A stretch of 6,068 nt of DNA from the NCBI GenBank assembly GCA_003242355.1, contig QGUH01000256.1:1-6068 (forward strand), read 5' to 3'. This document shows positions 5,925 through 6,068 of the stretch, one piece after another. Position 1 is the first letter of the stretch. The number at the start of each line of letters is the position of its first letter. Source of the DNA: Pseudomonadota bacterium (GTDB taxonomy: Bacteria; Myxococcota_A; Polyangia; Polyangiales; Polyangiaceae). Below the pieces are notes generated by a model. It had not been told where the DNA came from. It did not search any database and saw only the letters and a program-made list of their open reading frames with translations. Both the position numbers and the translations under genes were made by a program.

Positions 5925-6029
5925 GTAGATCGCGAAATCTTGGGTGCCCCAGTTTGTTACGACGCCACCTCTTTGAAAAGCATTCGCGCCGCCTCCATGA
6001 TGGGCATCACGGAGACGGCGCGAGGGGTG
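5925..6029 (-). pseudogene. Upstream extension of the LamG frame without a start codon
   Basis: These 35 codons continue the LamG-like frame. The last 25 or so (from about 5999) look like protein (GGANAFQRGGVVTNWGTQDF); the earlier ones do not (HPSRRLRDAHH). A second minus-strand frame is open from the window edge to a TAA at about 5958, so a single frameshift between about 5960 and 6030 could join the two. Two 10-bp copies of ATGGGCATCA (6000-6009 and 6041-6050) lie 41 bp apart here, a distance not divisible by three, and could mark a duplication that caused the shift. Confidence 0.4.
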
Positions 6030-6068
6030 TCAGTCGGACAATGGGCATCATCCGACAGGCTTCGGGGT

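Noticed and set aside
1..6068. CRISPR array, tRNA, rRNA, toxin-antitoxin pair or anti-phage system
   Set aside because: I looked for regularly spaced identical repeats, cloverleaf-like stretches and small paired genes, and found none; the only spaced repeats (3042-3171) are degenerate and too few.

Overview
The window is GC-rich throughout. It carries a GlgE-type trehalose/glucan gene, an aldehyde dehydrogenase, an outer-membrane-style lipoprotein with a protease-like domain fused to a tryptophan-rich lectin propeller, and a LamG-like protein. This mix fits a large-genome soil bacterium of the Myxococcota (Sandaracinus/Polyangiales type). That placement is inferred from gene content and style, not proven by a marker gene.

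Left third (1-2258), minus strand: the first 127 codons of glgE (maltosyltransferase, running off the left edge), then a 259-bp spacer with a GC-rich hairpin, then a complete, intact-looking aldehyde dehydrogenase of 538 aa with all catalytic motifs. The two genes are co-oriented, but the spacer hairpin and differing roles argue against a tight operon.

Middle (2259-3316): about 1 kb without a credible intact gene. It looks like a zone of decayed DNA. It holds a low-complexity stretch with a 12-bp direct repeat, a frameshifted relic of a Fis-type helix-turn-helix domain (resembling the C-terminus of ActR/RegA-like response regulators) on the minus strand, and four degenerate copies of a roughly 18-bp direct repeat spaced 33, 46 and 33 bp. 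The repeats resemble the multiple terminal repeats of IS21-like insertion sequences.

Right half (3317-6068): a plus-strand gene with a strong Shine-Dalgarno sequence encodes a lipoprotein: lipobox, astacin-like metalloprotease fold, then seven Trp-rich repeats that would make a seven-bladed PLL/fucolectin-like propeller. Two things are wrong with it as an enzyme. The zinc motif HExxHxxGxxHE reads QLFAHILGFAHE, and an in-frame TAG stop at codon 399 replaces what was almost surely a Trp codon in blade 3, after which the same frame runs on for another 248 codons. A strong intrinsic terminator follows. A convergent minus-strand LamG/concanavalin-like fragment ends just beyond it; its coding frame continues upstream of every possible start codon and then hits a stop, so it is either 5'-damaged or frameshifted at the window edge.

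Overall, the left part is ordinary conserved metabolism. The right part is an accessory, fast-evolving surface/secreted-protein region in which at least two, and probably three, genes are decaying. I see no defence system, CRISPR array, tRNA or rRNA.
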